From Piscicola geometra (lineage: Eukaryota; Annelida; Clitellata; Hirudinida; Piscicolidae), in the NCBI GenBank assembly GCA_943735955.1, contig OX030961.1, forward strand, positions 3,660,920 through 3,724,919: a stretch of DNA of 64,000 nucleotides. Direction: 5' to 3'. The position numbers and the translations under genes were made by a program. The notes beneath the pieces are model-generated. The model did not search any database, was not told the DNA's origin, and was given only the letters and a program-made list of their open reading frames with translations. Positions 50,101 to 57,848 of this stretch are shown here, one piece after another. The number at the start of each line of letters is the position of its first letter. The stretch's first letter is position 1.

Positions 50101-53100
50101 GCCAACATCATTGCTTTCTTCAAGTATTTTAATAGAGATTTTTTCCAATTAATTATTTAATAAAGCTTAATTATTTATATTTACTGTTTTTTTCATTAAA
50201 TAACTCCATTTTTATTTACCATATTCAGAAAATATGATAAAGGTGGTAGTGGAAAAATAAAGAGAACAGATTTTGTGAATGCCATCGTAGAGTCGAGTTA
50301 GTGTTTAGACGCTGTAATTTTTGCATTCAACTTTTCACTTTTGAAACATACTATTAACTCAATGTTACACAGTATAACTTGTATTTCTTTTGACCACCAC
50401 TATCACCAGCCACCTCTCACAGCCTCCACCAACCACACGTAGAATTTTCGACTTCTTACTTGGAAGTAGAAGCTGTGGCGGATCTCTTTGACTACGACGA
50501 CCACATAAACTACCGGCAATTCGCAAACTCTCTCAAAGCTGACGATCATGTATGTGTCTTTTCAGCATATTGTTTTCTGTGTGCAATGTGTTTAAATGGC
50601 AACAAATCACACTTTTGTAGCATACAACACCACACTGTTCATTACAAAACCATACAACACCACACTGTTCATTACAAAACCATACAACACCACACTGTTC
50701 ATTACAAAGCCTGACAACACGACACTGTCCACTACAACATAATACCACACCAAACTGTACCCAACCACACCGTACAACACCACCTCTACCATCACCACCA
50801 CCACCACCATAATCAGATGCGAGAAGAGTTGCAGGAGAGTGAGGTGATAGGCGTCGAGATCGTGAGGCAGCGGAGGAGGTGCAGTTGCGCCAACAAGTTC
50901 ACCATCAGCATGGCCGAGGAGGGAAAGTATCGGGTACGTGTGGTTAGGAAGGGGTGCTCTGTGCATGGCAAGGGGTGAACTTCATGACTGATAATGACTT
51001 GTATTACAAGTTGTGAGTAATTTTTGGAATTACTTCAGTGATAAATGTATATCTGACCCATATCTTAAACTTGTGTGTTTTCATCCATCCATCCATCCAT
51101 CCATCCATCCATCCATCCATCCATTCATCCATCCATCCATCCATCCATCCATCCATCCATCCATCCATCCATCCATCCATCCATCCATCCATCCATCCAT
51201 CCATCCATCCATCCATCCATCCATCCATCCATCCATCCATCCATCCATCCATCCATCCATCCATCCATCCATCCATCCATCCATCCATCCATGCATGCAT
51301 GCATGCATGCATCCATCCATCCATCCATGCATCCATGCATCCATGCATCCATGCATCCATGCATCCATGCATCCATGCATCCATGCATTCATCCATCCAT
51401 CCATCCATCCATCCATCCATCCATCCATCCATCCATCCATCCATCCATCCATCCATCCATCCATCCATCCATCCATCCATCCATCCATCCATCCATCCAT
51501 CCATCCATCCATCCATCCATCCATCCATCCATCCATCCATCCATCCATCCATCCATCCATCCATCCATCCATCCATCCATCCATCCATTCAGTTCGGAGA
51601 CTCTCAAAAGCTGCGTCTGGTGCGCACGCAGAGGAAGAGTGTGATGGTGAGGGTGGGAGGAGGCTGGATGAGTCTTGAAGAGTTTCTCCTCAAAAACGAC
51701 CCTTGTCGTAGTAAGTTTTGTTGTTGTAGTGGAGTGGTGTTGTTGCTTGGAGTGGTGTTGTAGTGGAGTGGTTTTGTAGTGGAGTGGTGTTGTAGTGGAG
51801 TGGTGTCGTAGTAAGTGTTGTTGTTGTAGTGGAGTGGTGTTGTAGTGGAGTGGTGTCGTAGTAAGTGTTGTTGTTGTAGTGGAGTGGTGTTGTTGCTTGG
51901 AGTGGTGTTGTAGTGGAGTGGTGTTGTTGCTTGGAGTGGTGTTGTAGTGGAGTGGTGTTGTAGTGGAGTGGTGTTGTTGTAGTGGAGTTGTAGTGGAGTG
52001 GTGTTGTAGTGGAGTGGTGTTGTAGTGGAGTGGTGTTGTAGTGGAGTTGTGTTGTAGTGGAGGGGTGTTGTAGTGGAGTGGTGTTATAGTGGAGTGGTGT
52101 TGTAGTGGAGTGGTGTTATAGTGGAGTGGTGTTGTAGTGGAGTGGTGTTGTAGTGGAGTGGTGTTGCGGAGAAGTGTTGTTGTAGTGGAGTGGTGTTGTA
52201 GTGGGGTGTGTTGTAGTGGAGGGGTGTTGTAGTGGAGTGGTGTTGTAGTGAAGTGGTCTTGTAGTGGAGTTGTGTTGTAGTGGAGTTGTGTTGTAGTGGA
52301 GTTGTGTTGTAGTGGAGTTGTGTTGTAGTGGAGGGGTGTTGTAGTGGAGTGGTGTTGTAGTGGAGTGGTGTTGCAGTGGAGTGGTGTTGTAGTGGAGTGG
52401 TGTTGTAGTGGAGTGGTGCTGTAGTAAAGACAGGAAGGATGCTGAATATGGTAGTGATGAGATAATGGTTAGACATATGTCATTTCTACTAAACCAATCA
52501 ATATTTGTTTTTCATGAAAACTTTAGAAATATAATAATTTATTCTTCACAAGAAAAAGGAGCTTTTGAAGTGAAAGATCGTTACTCATTGGCTGAAGGCA
52601 CCAACCAATCAATGGCAGCCTTTAGATCCCGCCCTATTCCACGAGCCTATCACCTTCGAGCTCAAGACATCATGGCGGTTGATGAAAAGGTAGAAAGAGT
52701 GGCATATTTCCCCCATTTTCATTGTTTTAATAATATTTCACTGATGAGAATATTAGAAGACAATGAATGCGCATTGTCTATGGAACTTTCGGTTGAGTCT
52801 TTACCTGTCCACTCCGACCAGAATGCCGCCTGTGGCCATCACAGTGGCAGTGTGGGATCGGATCCAGAGGTGAAGCAGATTCTGTACTCTTCGTTCAAGG
52901 TGGTTGATGAGCTGAGCAGTCAAGGTGGGTTGGTGTATGGGTGGGTTGGCTGGTTGGTGAGTGGGTGGGTGAGTAGGTGGGTTGGCTGGTTGCTTGGTGG
53001 GTGGTAGGCTGGTTTGGTTGGCAGGCTGGTGGTCAGATTGGGTTGGGTTAAGAAAAAGGTTTGGATGGTTGGAACGGAAAAGGACTGGTGGATCGGAGAT

Positions 53101-53205
53101 TCTTTTCGAATATATCCTTTTTCGTACACTCCGACAGACAGTCGCAGCAACCTGTCAGAGGACTCAGGAAGTCTGACCATCAAGAGACAAGGAAACTACA
53201 ACTAG
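19567..53205 (+). CDS. MACF1/DST (shot): Spectraplakin (MACF1/dystonin/Shot/VAB-10 family), about 66 coding exons
   Basis: This is a giant cytolinker gene. Domain order is a Pro-rich N-terminus (residues about 1-180), plakin domain with SH3 (about 180-780), plectin repeats (about 800-4100), spectrin-repeat rod (about 4110-7050), two EF-hands (about 7055-7145), GAS2 domain (about 7146-7222) and tail. Total is roughly 7,370 residues, close to the longest vertebrate MACF1 and dystonin forms. Spectraplakins bridge actin, microtubules and intermediate-filament or junctional partners. Exons were placed by hand from GT-AG signals (one GC-AG) with reading phase preserved at every junction; all coordinates are in the sub-entries. 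The CDS ends at the TAG at 53203-53205. The start is ATG 19567, preceded by an in-frame TAA at 19546, but CTACAG just before it could also be an acceptor. No calponin-homology domain is visible to the left. Minor exons or alternative ends may be missing. Confidence 0.93.
20396..22311 (+). CDS. MACF1/DST (shot): Spectraplakin exons 2-8: plakin domain, first spectrin repeats
   Basis: Exons at 20396-20524, 20670-20747, 21203-21268, 21433-21522, 21603-21707, 21942-22037 and 22204-22311, all phase 0. Recognisable plakin segments include [36 protein letters not shown] (compare the plakin ELIWLNEKE segment) and [20 protein letters not shown] (compare the QTQWSWILQLC helix). The short phase-0 exons that each carry part of a triple-helical repeat are typical of the plakin region. 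This domain binds integrins or junctional proteins in characterised plakins. Confidence 0.88.
22549..23132 (+). CDS. MACF1/DST (shot): Spectraplakin exons 9-10: plakin SH3 domain
   Basis: Exon 9 (22549-22695) ends in [13 protein letters not shown] and exon 10 (22912-23132) begins [18 protein letters not shown], then [19 protein letters not shown]. Together they align with the SH3 embedded in the plakin domain (desmoplakin ILRALCDYKQ, KGDECIL, KWYV, PSVGLIIP). As in other plakins the ALYDY motif is altered (SICAY), which fits a non-canonical, probably occluded ligand groove. Exon 10 then adds a Ser-Pro tract ([13 protein letters not shown]). Exon 9 ends in phase 0 and exon 10 in phase 2. Confidence 0.88.
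23394..24574 (+). CDS. MACF1/DST (shot): Spectraplakin exons 11-14: C-terminal half of plakin domain
   Basis: Exons at 23394-23688, 23885-24018, 24147-24228 and 24405-24574 encode helical, heptad-like sequence ([49 protein letters not shown]) consistent with the spectrin repeats after the SH3. Exon 11 carries an insertion of GMDG units ([20 protein letters not shown] and on) that comes from GGATGG repeats inside the coding sequence. Confidence 0.85.
24341..24367. repeat. Dispersed palindromic element, copy 2 (spectraplakin intron 13)
   Basis: Contains GAGGTCAAAAGACCTGCGGT followed by GGTTAAA, one difference from the copy at 18505. Flanking sequence is not shared, which suggests a short mobile-element remnant or a shared functional hairpin. 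Confidence 0.7.
24751..32062 (+). CDS. MACF1/DST (shot): Spectraplakin exon 15: giant plectin-repeat exon (7.3 kb)
   Basis: A single exon with an open frame of 2,437 codons. After about 140 linker residues it holds around 56 plectin/plakin repeats of about 38 residues. Each is marked by a D-x-x-TG turn followed by L-x-EAI-x-x-GLI; examples are [20 protein letters not shown] and [20 protein letters not shown] charged linker of about 210 residues without repeats (27950-28550) divides the array, and the last 150 residues (31640 onward) are again non-repetitive. Such exons occur in Shot and VAB-10A, where the plectin-repeat isoforms work at epidermal or junctional attachments. It starts after TTTTCAG at 24750 and ends GAG before GTGTAG at 32063. 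Not splicing would add one Val and then a stop at 32066-32068. Confidence 0.93.
32304..32309 (+). terminator. Candidate poly(A) signal (AATAAA) in intron 15
   Basis: An AATAAA lies 236 nt after the in-frame stop that would be used if intron 15 were not spliced. It could serve a transcript ending after the first plectin-repeat block. This is inference; the motif is common in AT-rich DNA. Confidence 0.25.
32501..35162 (+). CDS. MACF1/DST (shot): Spectraplakin exon 16: second plectin-repeat exon
   Basis: This 887-codon exon follows the TTTTTTTGTAG acceptor at 32500. It starts with about 110 acidic, non-repeat residues and then has about 24 more plectin repeats (for example [40 protein letters not shown]), broken by a Lys/Glu/Ser linker around 34040-34190. 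It ends in phase 1 before GTTATA at 35163; reading through would stop at 35186-35188. The matching phases on both sides show it belongs to the same transcript as exon 15. Confidence 0.9.
35257..37506 (+). CDS. MACF1/DST (shot): Spectraplakin exons 17-24: start of spectrin-repeat rod
   Basis: Exons at 35257-35378, 35517-35687, 35873-36055, 36157-36240, 36425-36561, 36672-36831, 37023-37198 and 37374-37506. All are helical and contain spectrin-repeat hallmarks (a Trp in helix A, Leu heptads): [71 protein letters not shown]. Intron 21 starts with GC (GCGAGT at 36562), keeping phase 2. A weak GT donor 12 nt downstream would also keep frame. Confidence 0.85.
37677..38850 (+). CDS. MACF1/DST (shot): Spectraplakin exons 25-28: spectrin-repeat rod
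   Basis: Exons at 37677-37800, 37966-38144, 38248-38586 and 38730-38850. Repeat helices include [20 protein letters not shown] and [20 protein letters not shown]. Exon 28 reads WH then a TGA just after its donor (GTTGGC at 38851), so it ends in phase 1 and joins exon 29 as CGG (Arg). Confidence 0.82.
39048..40163 (+). CDS. MACF1/DST (shot): Spectraplakin exon 29: long spectrin-repeat exon
   Basis: This 1,116-nt exon encodes about 372 residues, roughly three spectrin repeats, with Trp-containing helix A segments ([51 protein letters not shown]). It ends at TTG before GTAAAA (phase 1); the next exon starts GTAAAG in the matching phase. Confidence 0.87.
40317..43230 (+). CDS. MACF1/DST (shot): Spectraplakin exons 30-38: spectrin-repeat rod
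   Basis: Exons at 40317-40615, 40770-40874, 40978-41193, 41393-41680, 41818-41966, 42095-42332, 42453-42746, 42846-42968 and 43081-43230, with phases matching at each junction. The sequence is coiled-coil-like ([35 protein letters not shown]). Exon 38 could instead begin at 43027 after a better acceptor (TTATTTCAG), which would insert 18 residues ([11 protein letters not shown]...) in frame. The repeat alignment favours 43081; the splice signal favours 43027. Confidence 0.78.
43347..46197 (+). CDS. MACF1/DST (shot): Spectraplakin exons 39-46: spectrin-repeat rod
   Basis: Exons at 43347-43511, 43693-43989, 44232-44481, 44610-44830, 44889-45155, 45345-45434, 45553-45861 and 45940-46197. Helix signatures include [35 protein letters not shown] and [20 protein letters not shown]. 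Introns are very short (down to 58 nt at 44831-44888). Exons 43 and 46 contain Ser/Thr/Pro/Lys-rich inserts ([20 protein letters not shown]), probably loops between helices. Confidence 0.82.
43587..43688. repeat. 11-13-bp minisatellite in intron 39
   Basis: About nine copies of CCCCATGACAA / CCCATGACAA immediately before the exon 40 acceptor at 43692. Confidence 0.9.
46333..49862 (+). CDS. MACF1/DST (shot): Spectraplakin exons 47-59: end of spectrin-repeat rod
   Basis: Exons at 46333-46461, 46558-46652, 46760-46836, 46958-47157, 47275-47399, 47467-47602, 47686-47948, 48083-48239, 48412-48570, 48767-48901, 49023-49150, 49265-49463 and 49584-49862. All phases agree. Repeat signatures include [57 protein letters not shown] and [20 protein letters not shown]; the last matches the terminal repeat that precedes the EF-hands in spectraplakins. 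Exon 59 has an AT-rich insertion (about [15 protein letters not shown]) in a loop. Confidence 0.83.
48580..48688. repeat. ATACAA-type low-complexity tandem repeat in intron 55
   Basis: Imperfect reiteration of ATACAATACAAAAA-like units inside an intron. Confidence 0.8.
49868..50027. repeat. ACACTCACAAATAC-type repeat in intron 59
   Basis: CA-rich imperfect tandem repeat with units such as CACTCATAAACACACTCACA that fills the whole intron up to the exon 60 acceptor. Confidence 0.85.
50029..50549 (+). CDS. MACF1/DST (shot): Spectraplakin exons 60-62: EF-hand pair (degenerate)
   Basis: Exons at 50029-50123, 50229-50296 and 50443-50549. The sequence [19 protein letters not shown] then [20 protein letters not shown] and [20 protein letters not shown] aligns with the spectraplakin EF-hand module (human [54 protein letters not shown]). 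EF loop 1 keeps D1 and G6 but has Gly and Ser at the usual acidic positions 3 and 5. Loop 2 is two residues short and has Gln in place of the position-12 acid. Calcium binding therefore looks weak or lost. Confidence 0.88.
50621..50730. repeat. 30-bp minisatellite in intron 62
   Basis: Three near-perfect copies of a 30-bp unit (CATACAACACCACACTGTTC plus ATTACAAAAC), then diverged copies to about 50790. Confidence 0.9.
50817..51710 (+). CDS. MACF1/DST (shot): Spectraplakin exons 63-64: GAS2-related (GAR) microtubule-binding domain
   Basis: Exons 50817-50933 and 51593-51710 encode [20 protein letters not shown] then [36 protein letters not shown] and LKNDPCR. This is a clear GAR domain: the CxC pair, RVGGGW and the KNDPCR end are invariant family features. 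The GAR domain binds and stabilises microtubules. The two exons are split by a 659-nt intron that is mostly (ATCC)n right up to the acceptor. Confidence 0.95.
51082..51590. repeat. (ATCC)n microsatellite, about 510 bp, in intron 63
   Basis: Pure ATCC tetranucleotides with an internal ATGC/ATCCATGC variant block at about 51290-51390. It ends two bases before the exon 64 acceptor. The long His-Pro-Ser-Ile and Met-Asp-Gly-Trp open frames are repeat artefacts. Confidence 0.97.
51719..52430. repeat. 15-bp minisatellite in intron 64
   Basis: About 45 degenerate copies of a unit close to GTAGTGGAGTGGTGTT, filling most of the 842-nt intron between exons 64 and 65. Confidence 0.93.
52553..53205 (+). 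CDS. MACF1/DST (shot): Spectraplakin exons 65-66: C-terminal tail
   Basis: Exon 65 (52553-52924) begins [20 protein letters not shown] then AAFRSRP, which matches the segment after GAR in MACF1/DST (LREKFILPEGASQGMTPFRS). It continues to DELSSQ. The best-supported last exon is 53138-53205 (phase 1, after the pyrimidine-rich CTTTTTCGTACACTCCGACA G acceptor), giving [17 protein letters not shown] and the stop TAG. The tail is only about 145 residues, and I see no SxIP end-binding motif in it. The 3' half of exon 65 is not conserved and its boundary is less certain. Confidence 0.7.
52925..53040. repeat. GGTTGG-rich repeat in the last spectraplakin intron
   Basis: Reiterated GGGTGGGTTGGCTGGTTG-like units at the 5' end of the proposed final intron (52925-53137). 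It creates several possible donors, including TTG before GTGAGT at 52957. Confidence 0.8.
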
Positions 53206-54010
53206 CCACTTTTAAACGCTCCCAAACATTTGAATCATAAGCATCGACATGGCCTGCGTCTGTCAAGCCGTGAATAATAAGGATTTTAAAAAACAATTTG
53301 GCTTTAAGAAACTTTTTGAGGTCTTTAAAACGTCTGCTGTTTCGATCTATTTGAAATCGAAGGAAAACTTATGTTGATACTTTTAAATCAAACGTCGTGT
53401 CTATTTTTTAAACAATTTTTGATATCCCACTATTTTGTCGTTTGGGAAATTTTTAGTTTAAATTATTTAAAAGTGAGTTAATTGATGAGTTGGTTTTTCA
53501 AAGGTGCTTTTTATTCTTTGAAGAAGTTTACTAGGTTCGGATCTATTTAAATGTAATATTCACACTTCATCAGATTTCGTATATTTCATATACTCATACA
53601 TACTTTTGATAAAAAATCTTGATAAAAGTATCTTATTAACTTCCAAGCCTTAAGAATTCAATATTTTTGAAACTTTCATATTTGTAATTATTTTTAAAGT
53701 TTTGCAATGCTTAAAGGATAAATATTTATCAAGATTCCTTTCTTGATAGACAAACGGGCTTTTGATTGATCCTGTAGTTATTTGTTTAACTTCGTTGTTG
53801 ATTGTTTATTTAACAAATTATTTAAAACATCATGTTTTGTTCACGTTTTTTACGTTATGCTTTACTGATGAGCGTTTCATTTCCTTCTCGTTTTCAACTT
53901 GAGAAAGCCTCAATTCTGTTTGGTGGCCTTGCCTTTTATTGGCATCCTGATTTTCCTTTAAGTTATTCTCACATTCCTTGCGTTATTCCATCGAATTCTT
54001 TATGCTTTAT

Positions 54011-54016
54011 AATAAA
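54011..54016 (+). terminator. Candidate poly(A) signal of the spectraplakin gene
   Basis: AATAAA about 800 nt downstream of the stop codon; another lies at 54292-54297. Assignment is inference from position. Confidence 0.35.
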
Positions 54017-54227
54017 GTATTTACAATCAATCTAATTTATTCTTAAAATAAATATTTAAGTGTTGATGTATTACGTTACAATTGATAAAACTCACAATTC
54101 CAGCTGATCGAAATAACAGCCTGCCAAGTAACATACCTTTCCTGAGTTATTTTTCTATCAGTTTGTAATGAATCTATACAAGTTTTAGCTTTTAATGATA
54201 CGTTTAGAATCTTCGTTTTGGAACCAC

Positions 54228-54324
54228 TGAAAAACTATTTAAGCTGCTTTTGCACACCCTAACCCAATCACAAACACCTGTATTCTTGAAGAATAAACTG
54301 ATTTCAGCTTTAAATAGTTTTTCA
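54228..54324. repeat. Inverted repeat with 15-bp perfect arms
   Basis: TGAAAAACTATTTAA at 54228 is the exact reverse complement of 54310-54324, with four more pairs possible beyond a one-base bulge. The 67-nt loop contains an AATAAA. It could be a hairpin at the transcript end or a small foldback element. Confidence 0.6.
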
Positions 54325-54378
54325 AATTTTGAGTGTCACGAAATAACTAATCAAAAACTAAGACCCAGCTTTCGCCAT

Positions 54379-54966
54379 TCATGAATTCTTGGATTCATTG
54401 CATGAATTCTTGGATTCATTACATGAATTCTTTGATTCATTGCATGAATTCTTGGATTCATTGCATGAATTCTTTGATTCATTGCATGAATTCTTGGATT
54501 CATTGCATGAATTCTTTGATTCATTGCCTGAATTCTTGGATTCATTGCATGAATTCTTGGATTCATTGCATGAATTCTTTGATTCATTGCCTGAATTCTT
54601 GGATTCATTGCATGAATTCTTGGATTCATTGCATGAATTCTTGGATTCATTACATGAATTCTTGGATTCATTGCATGAATTCTTGGATTCATTGCATGAA
54701 TTCTTTGATTCATTGCATGAATTCTTTGATTCATTGCATGAATTCTTGGATTCATTGCATGAATTCTTTGACTCATTGCATGAATTCTTGGATTCATTGC
54801 ATGAATTCTTTGATTCATTGCATGAATTCTTTGATTCATTGCATGAATTCTTGGATTCATTGCATGAATTCTTGGATTCATTGCATGAATTCTTTGATTC
54901 ATTGCATGAATTCTTTGATTCATTGCATGAATTCTTGGATTCATTGCATGAATTCTTGGATTCATA
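54379..54966. repeat. 21-bp satellite, about 28 copies
   Basis: Tandem array of a 21-bp unit beginning GAATTCTTGGATTCATTGC, with one recurrent G/T variant (TTGG or TTTG) and rare others. The unit length is a multiple of three, so several frames stay open as heptapeptide repeats (MNSWIHC; HEFLDSL). With no start context, splice sites or conservation, this is a satellite, not a gene. Confidence 0.95.
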
Positions 54967-55721
54967 GGTTCATTTGAAAGAACCTCAAAAACTATGCGAG
55001 GTCGTTTATTGAAACCTCATGCAAGTGCCTGTATTACTATGCAAATTGCTTGAAGCATACTAAACGCTTGCTGAAGCTTTGTAAACATCTGTAACGTGTG
55101 ATTATATGGTGATCTTTTGGAAAACACTTAATGAATGAATATATGCATGTATTTATATATGCATATGCATCTAATGGATATTTTCAATGCATACTTACAC
55201 ACCTACTTTAAGGTCATCATCGAAAGGTTTGGAAAATAGAATTGATAAACTTTCAGGCGAGTCATATCTGCGCCATTACGAACTGAAAAACACATGAATT
55301 AAATGTAAAATCACATGAAAGTAGACACTTGAATTAGGAAAATTTCATCTCATTTACATAGCGAAAAAGTATGGGTGACAGTTGCTTACAAGTTGATGAC
55401 AGTGTTGTATAACTCTAAAGTGAATCCTTAAAAACTAGCGTCAACATACGGTAGGATACTCTTTTAAGGTAAATCTCATTAAATTGGAACTACGAAATGA
55501 TTATACAATTTCTGCATGCAGCCATACATCACCATTGCACTGTTACAAGCAGTCTTCGAGGAATCCATCGTCGTGCACCGAGACTAGCAAGGTCTCACTG
55601 AGACACGATGAAGCAGTATATCATTGCGAATCTTAACTCACAGAAGGCAACATGCATGGCAACGCAGATTCACTTGCAAAGGAGTAGTGCACACTTTGAA
55701 TGGTGGAAAGTCAAATGAAAA

Positions 55722-55939
55722 ATAGTATTTGTAATTGTTGTGTGGGTAAACTATCTGGAGACTGCCCTATCCCTCGATGCAACCAACAGTGATGGCACTC
55801 TCTTCAATCTCCTCAATGCATCAGTCATGTCTGCCCTTAGTCGCAGCATCTCCCCCATACAATGCTGGCGAACAGTTGAAAAGTTAGCATTAGAGCTAGC
55901 GACTAAGCCAAGCAACCACTCACCCATTACCCTGCCCGT
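55722..55939 (+). CDS. Isolated candidate exon, possible RNase PH-fold exosome subunit (RRP43-like)
   Basis: Reads VWVNYLETALSLDATNSDGT then LFNLLNASVMSALSRSI, ending TKPSNHSPITLP before a strong GTAAGT donor (55940). The pattern VWVxYx(D/E)...LD..(D)G.LF.......AL resembles the core of EXOSC8/RRP43-type proteins (VWVLYCDLICLDYDGN). An AAATAG acceptor lies at 55721. I found no neighbouring exon in a compatible phase; the EEAMETM-like stretch at about 56199-56280 is out of phase. It may be an exon of an unseen gene, a decayed copy or chance. Confidence 0.25.
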
Positions 55940-55943
55940 GTAA

Positions 55944-57848
55944 GTGCAATAATGACGTCTACGTGCGTGTGTGCGTGCGTTAGTAACCCGATGATAACTA
56001 ATGTAACGATAGTTATGATGATGATGATGGTGCTGGAGGTGATATGACTAAATGTGTGTGTGATGATAGCATAACAATGTGATAGTATAATGCGATGATA
56101 AATAAGGTCTTGATAATCATCCCTGTTGATAATGGTGGTGGTGATGATGATGATCAGTAGCAAAAATGAATAGTGCACTTAGAGAGTAACATAAGTTCAG
56201 ATGGTAACGCCCCAAATGAGGAAGCCATGGAGACGATGAACTCAAGTTGCGTACCCAATACAACAATAGCAATAAGAACAATTTAATAATAATAATATTA
56301 ATACGATAATATTAATATAAAGTTATATAGTCACAGAAATATAAATGAGTCAAATAATACTACTTAAAAAAATAGTATTAATATGTTTATTATGAATATT
56401 ATTGGTGTTATTTTTATTTTGATAATTAATACAAATGAAACACTAACTGCTTGCTTGACTGTCTTGAAGGAACTAATACTTGTATGACTTAGTATTACCA
56501 TTGTACTTAGTTTATACCTTTACATATGTCTTGAGTAATGTTGATACAGTAGACATACAATGTTACATTAATTAAACATAAATCTTTACATGTAATTAAT
56601 ATTATGTTACATGTAATGATCATATAATCTTAAATTTAATGATCATAGTAATAATAATAATCATTACAATTAAAGTGTAATCAATGTAAAATGTTACATT
56701 TAAGAATCCCTTTATATGTTTTAGTTCTTTAAAAATCCGTCTGGCTTTTACAATGGTAGTATATGAAGATGTATTTGTGTGTGTATGTGTTTGTTTGTTT
56801 GTGTGTGTTTGTAGGTGTTTATGTGTTTTAAAACATAAATGAAATTATTATTACTTATTCGAGAAAAGTATTACGAAATATTATTTATGCATTAAAATAC
56901 TTCAAAATATATTGTTTGTGGTGCTTGAGCTTTGCCATTGATGGAAATATTAAGCAAATGATGATGATGATGATGATGCTGATGATGACGAGGATGAAGA
57001 AGATGCTGAAAATAGCAATGATGAAGTAAATCTATAGTGATGATACTGATGACGCTAATGTCATATTGAGTATACGATGAGGACTTGCATTGACAATTGC
57101 ATTCGTAAGCCTCTATTGTAACTGTTGCATGTGTTGTTGCTGCTGCTGCTAGTGTTGTTAGGAGGGTCTCGAGATATGATCAGAAAGGAGGCTCAGATGT
57201 TGAGTAATGTAGTCTATATTATAGCGGATGGCTGCTTTATACAAGCAGAGTAATGGAAGAAAAAAAAGACATGCGCATTCAGATTATACATGATTCGGAA
57301 GTGAAACGATAGAAAATCATTGAAAAACTTGAAAAATCATGAATATGTAAAGTAGCACGTTGAAGAATAGGCATTTACACGCGGATGATTGGCAATACTC
57401 CAAGCATGAATGCTTTAGTTTTTCACATGAGTGCATAGGTACACACTGTTCTCACAAAGTGTTTACAGCTATTATAGCGGACTGGCGTTACAACGTAGGA
57501 TTAAATATTTGTCAGTGGCATTCCATTTTCATTTTAAACGCTAAATATTTATTTAAAACTATAACTTTTAGCAGAAGTTTCCGAAAGGATATTTCATACT
57601 GGCTATATACAATGAAAAAACTTTTTTACATTTTCAAAAAAAATTAAACAATTTAAATCGCCGAAAATCAGAATTGAAATCAAGTAAGACTTGCTGTAAG
57701 TAACCGTGTTATAGGAATTAAGTTTAGAGACCTTTCACACTATTGAATACCAACTGAAGTCTGTAATAATAAAGAATCATAATGTCGCACTTGCAAATAG
57801 TAAAAGACGTAAACAAATTCACTGGGCGTCATATGCGAGGATGGACTC
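55944..57848. other. Intergenic, AT-rich
   Basis: GAT/ATC patches (about 56010-56160, 56955-57020) and AT-rich runs. The open frame at 57360-57647 shows no motif or splice context. It should include the 3' UTR of the minus-strand gene to the right. Confidence 0.5.

Larger units (their letters stand above)
53206..54378 (+). other. Spectraplakin 3' UTR and downstream sequence
   Basis: AT-rich sequence after the stop codon, with poly(A)-signal candidates and a 15-bp perfect inverted repeat (54228-54242 with 54310-54324). No coding feature supported. Confidence 0.5.

Noticed and set aside
51013..51763. Long open frames of His-Pro-Ser-Ile (plus) and Met-Asp-Gly-Trp (minus)
   Set aside because: They are translations of (ATCC)n in intron 63. 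The three plus frames and several minus frames are all open, as expected for a stop-free tetranucleotide repeat.
52084..52476. Thr/Pro/Leu-rich minus-strand frame
   Set aside because: It lies wholly within the 15-bp minisatellite of spectraplakin intron 64.
54351..54977. Heptapeptide-repeat proteins on both strands
   Set aside because: Frame openness follows from a stop-free 21-bp satellite; multiple frames are open at once and no exon signals flank it.
56199..56280. DGNAPNEEAMETMNSS-like segment as a continuation of the candidate exosome exon
   Set aside because: The available acceptor gives the wrong phase relative to the GTAAGT donor at 55940, and the similarity is too short to rely on.
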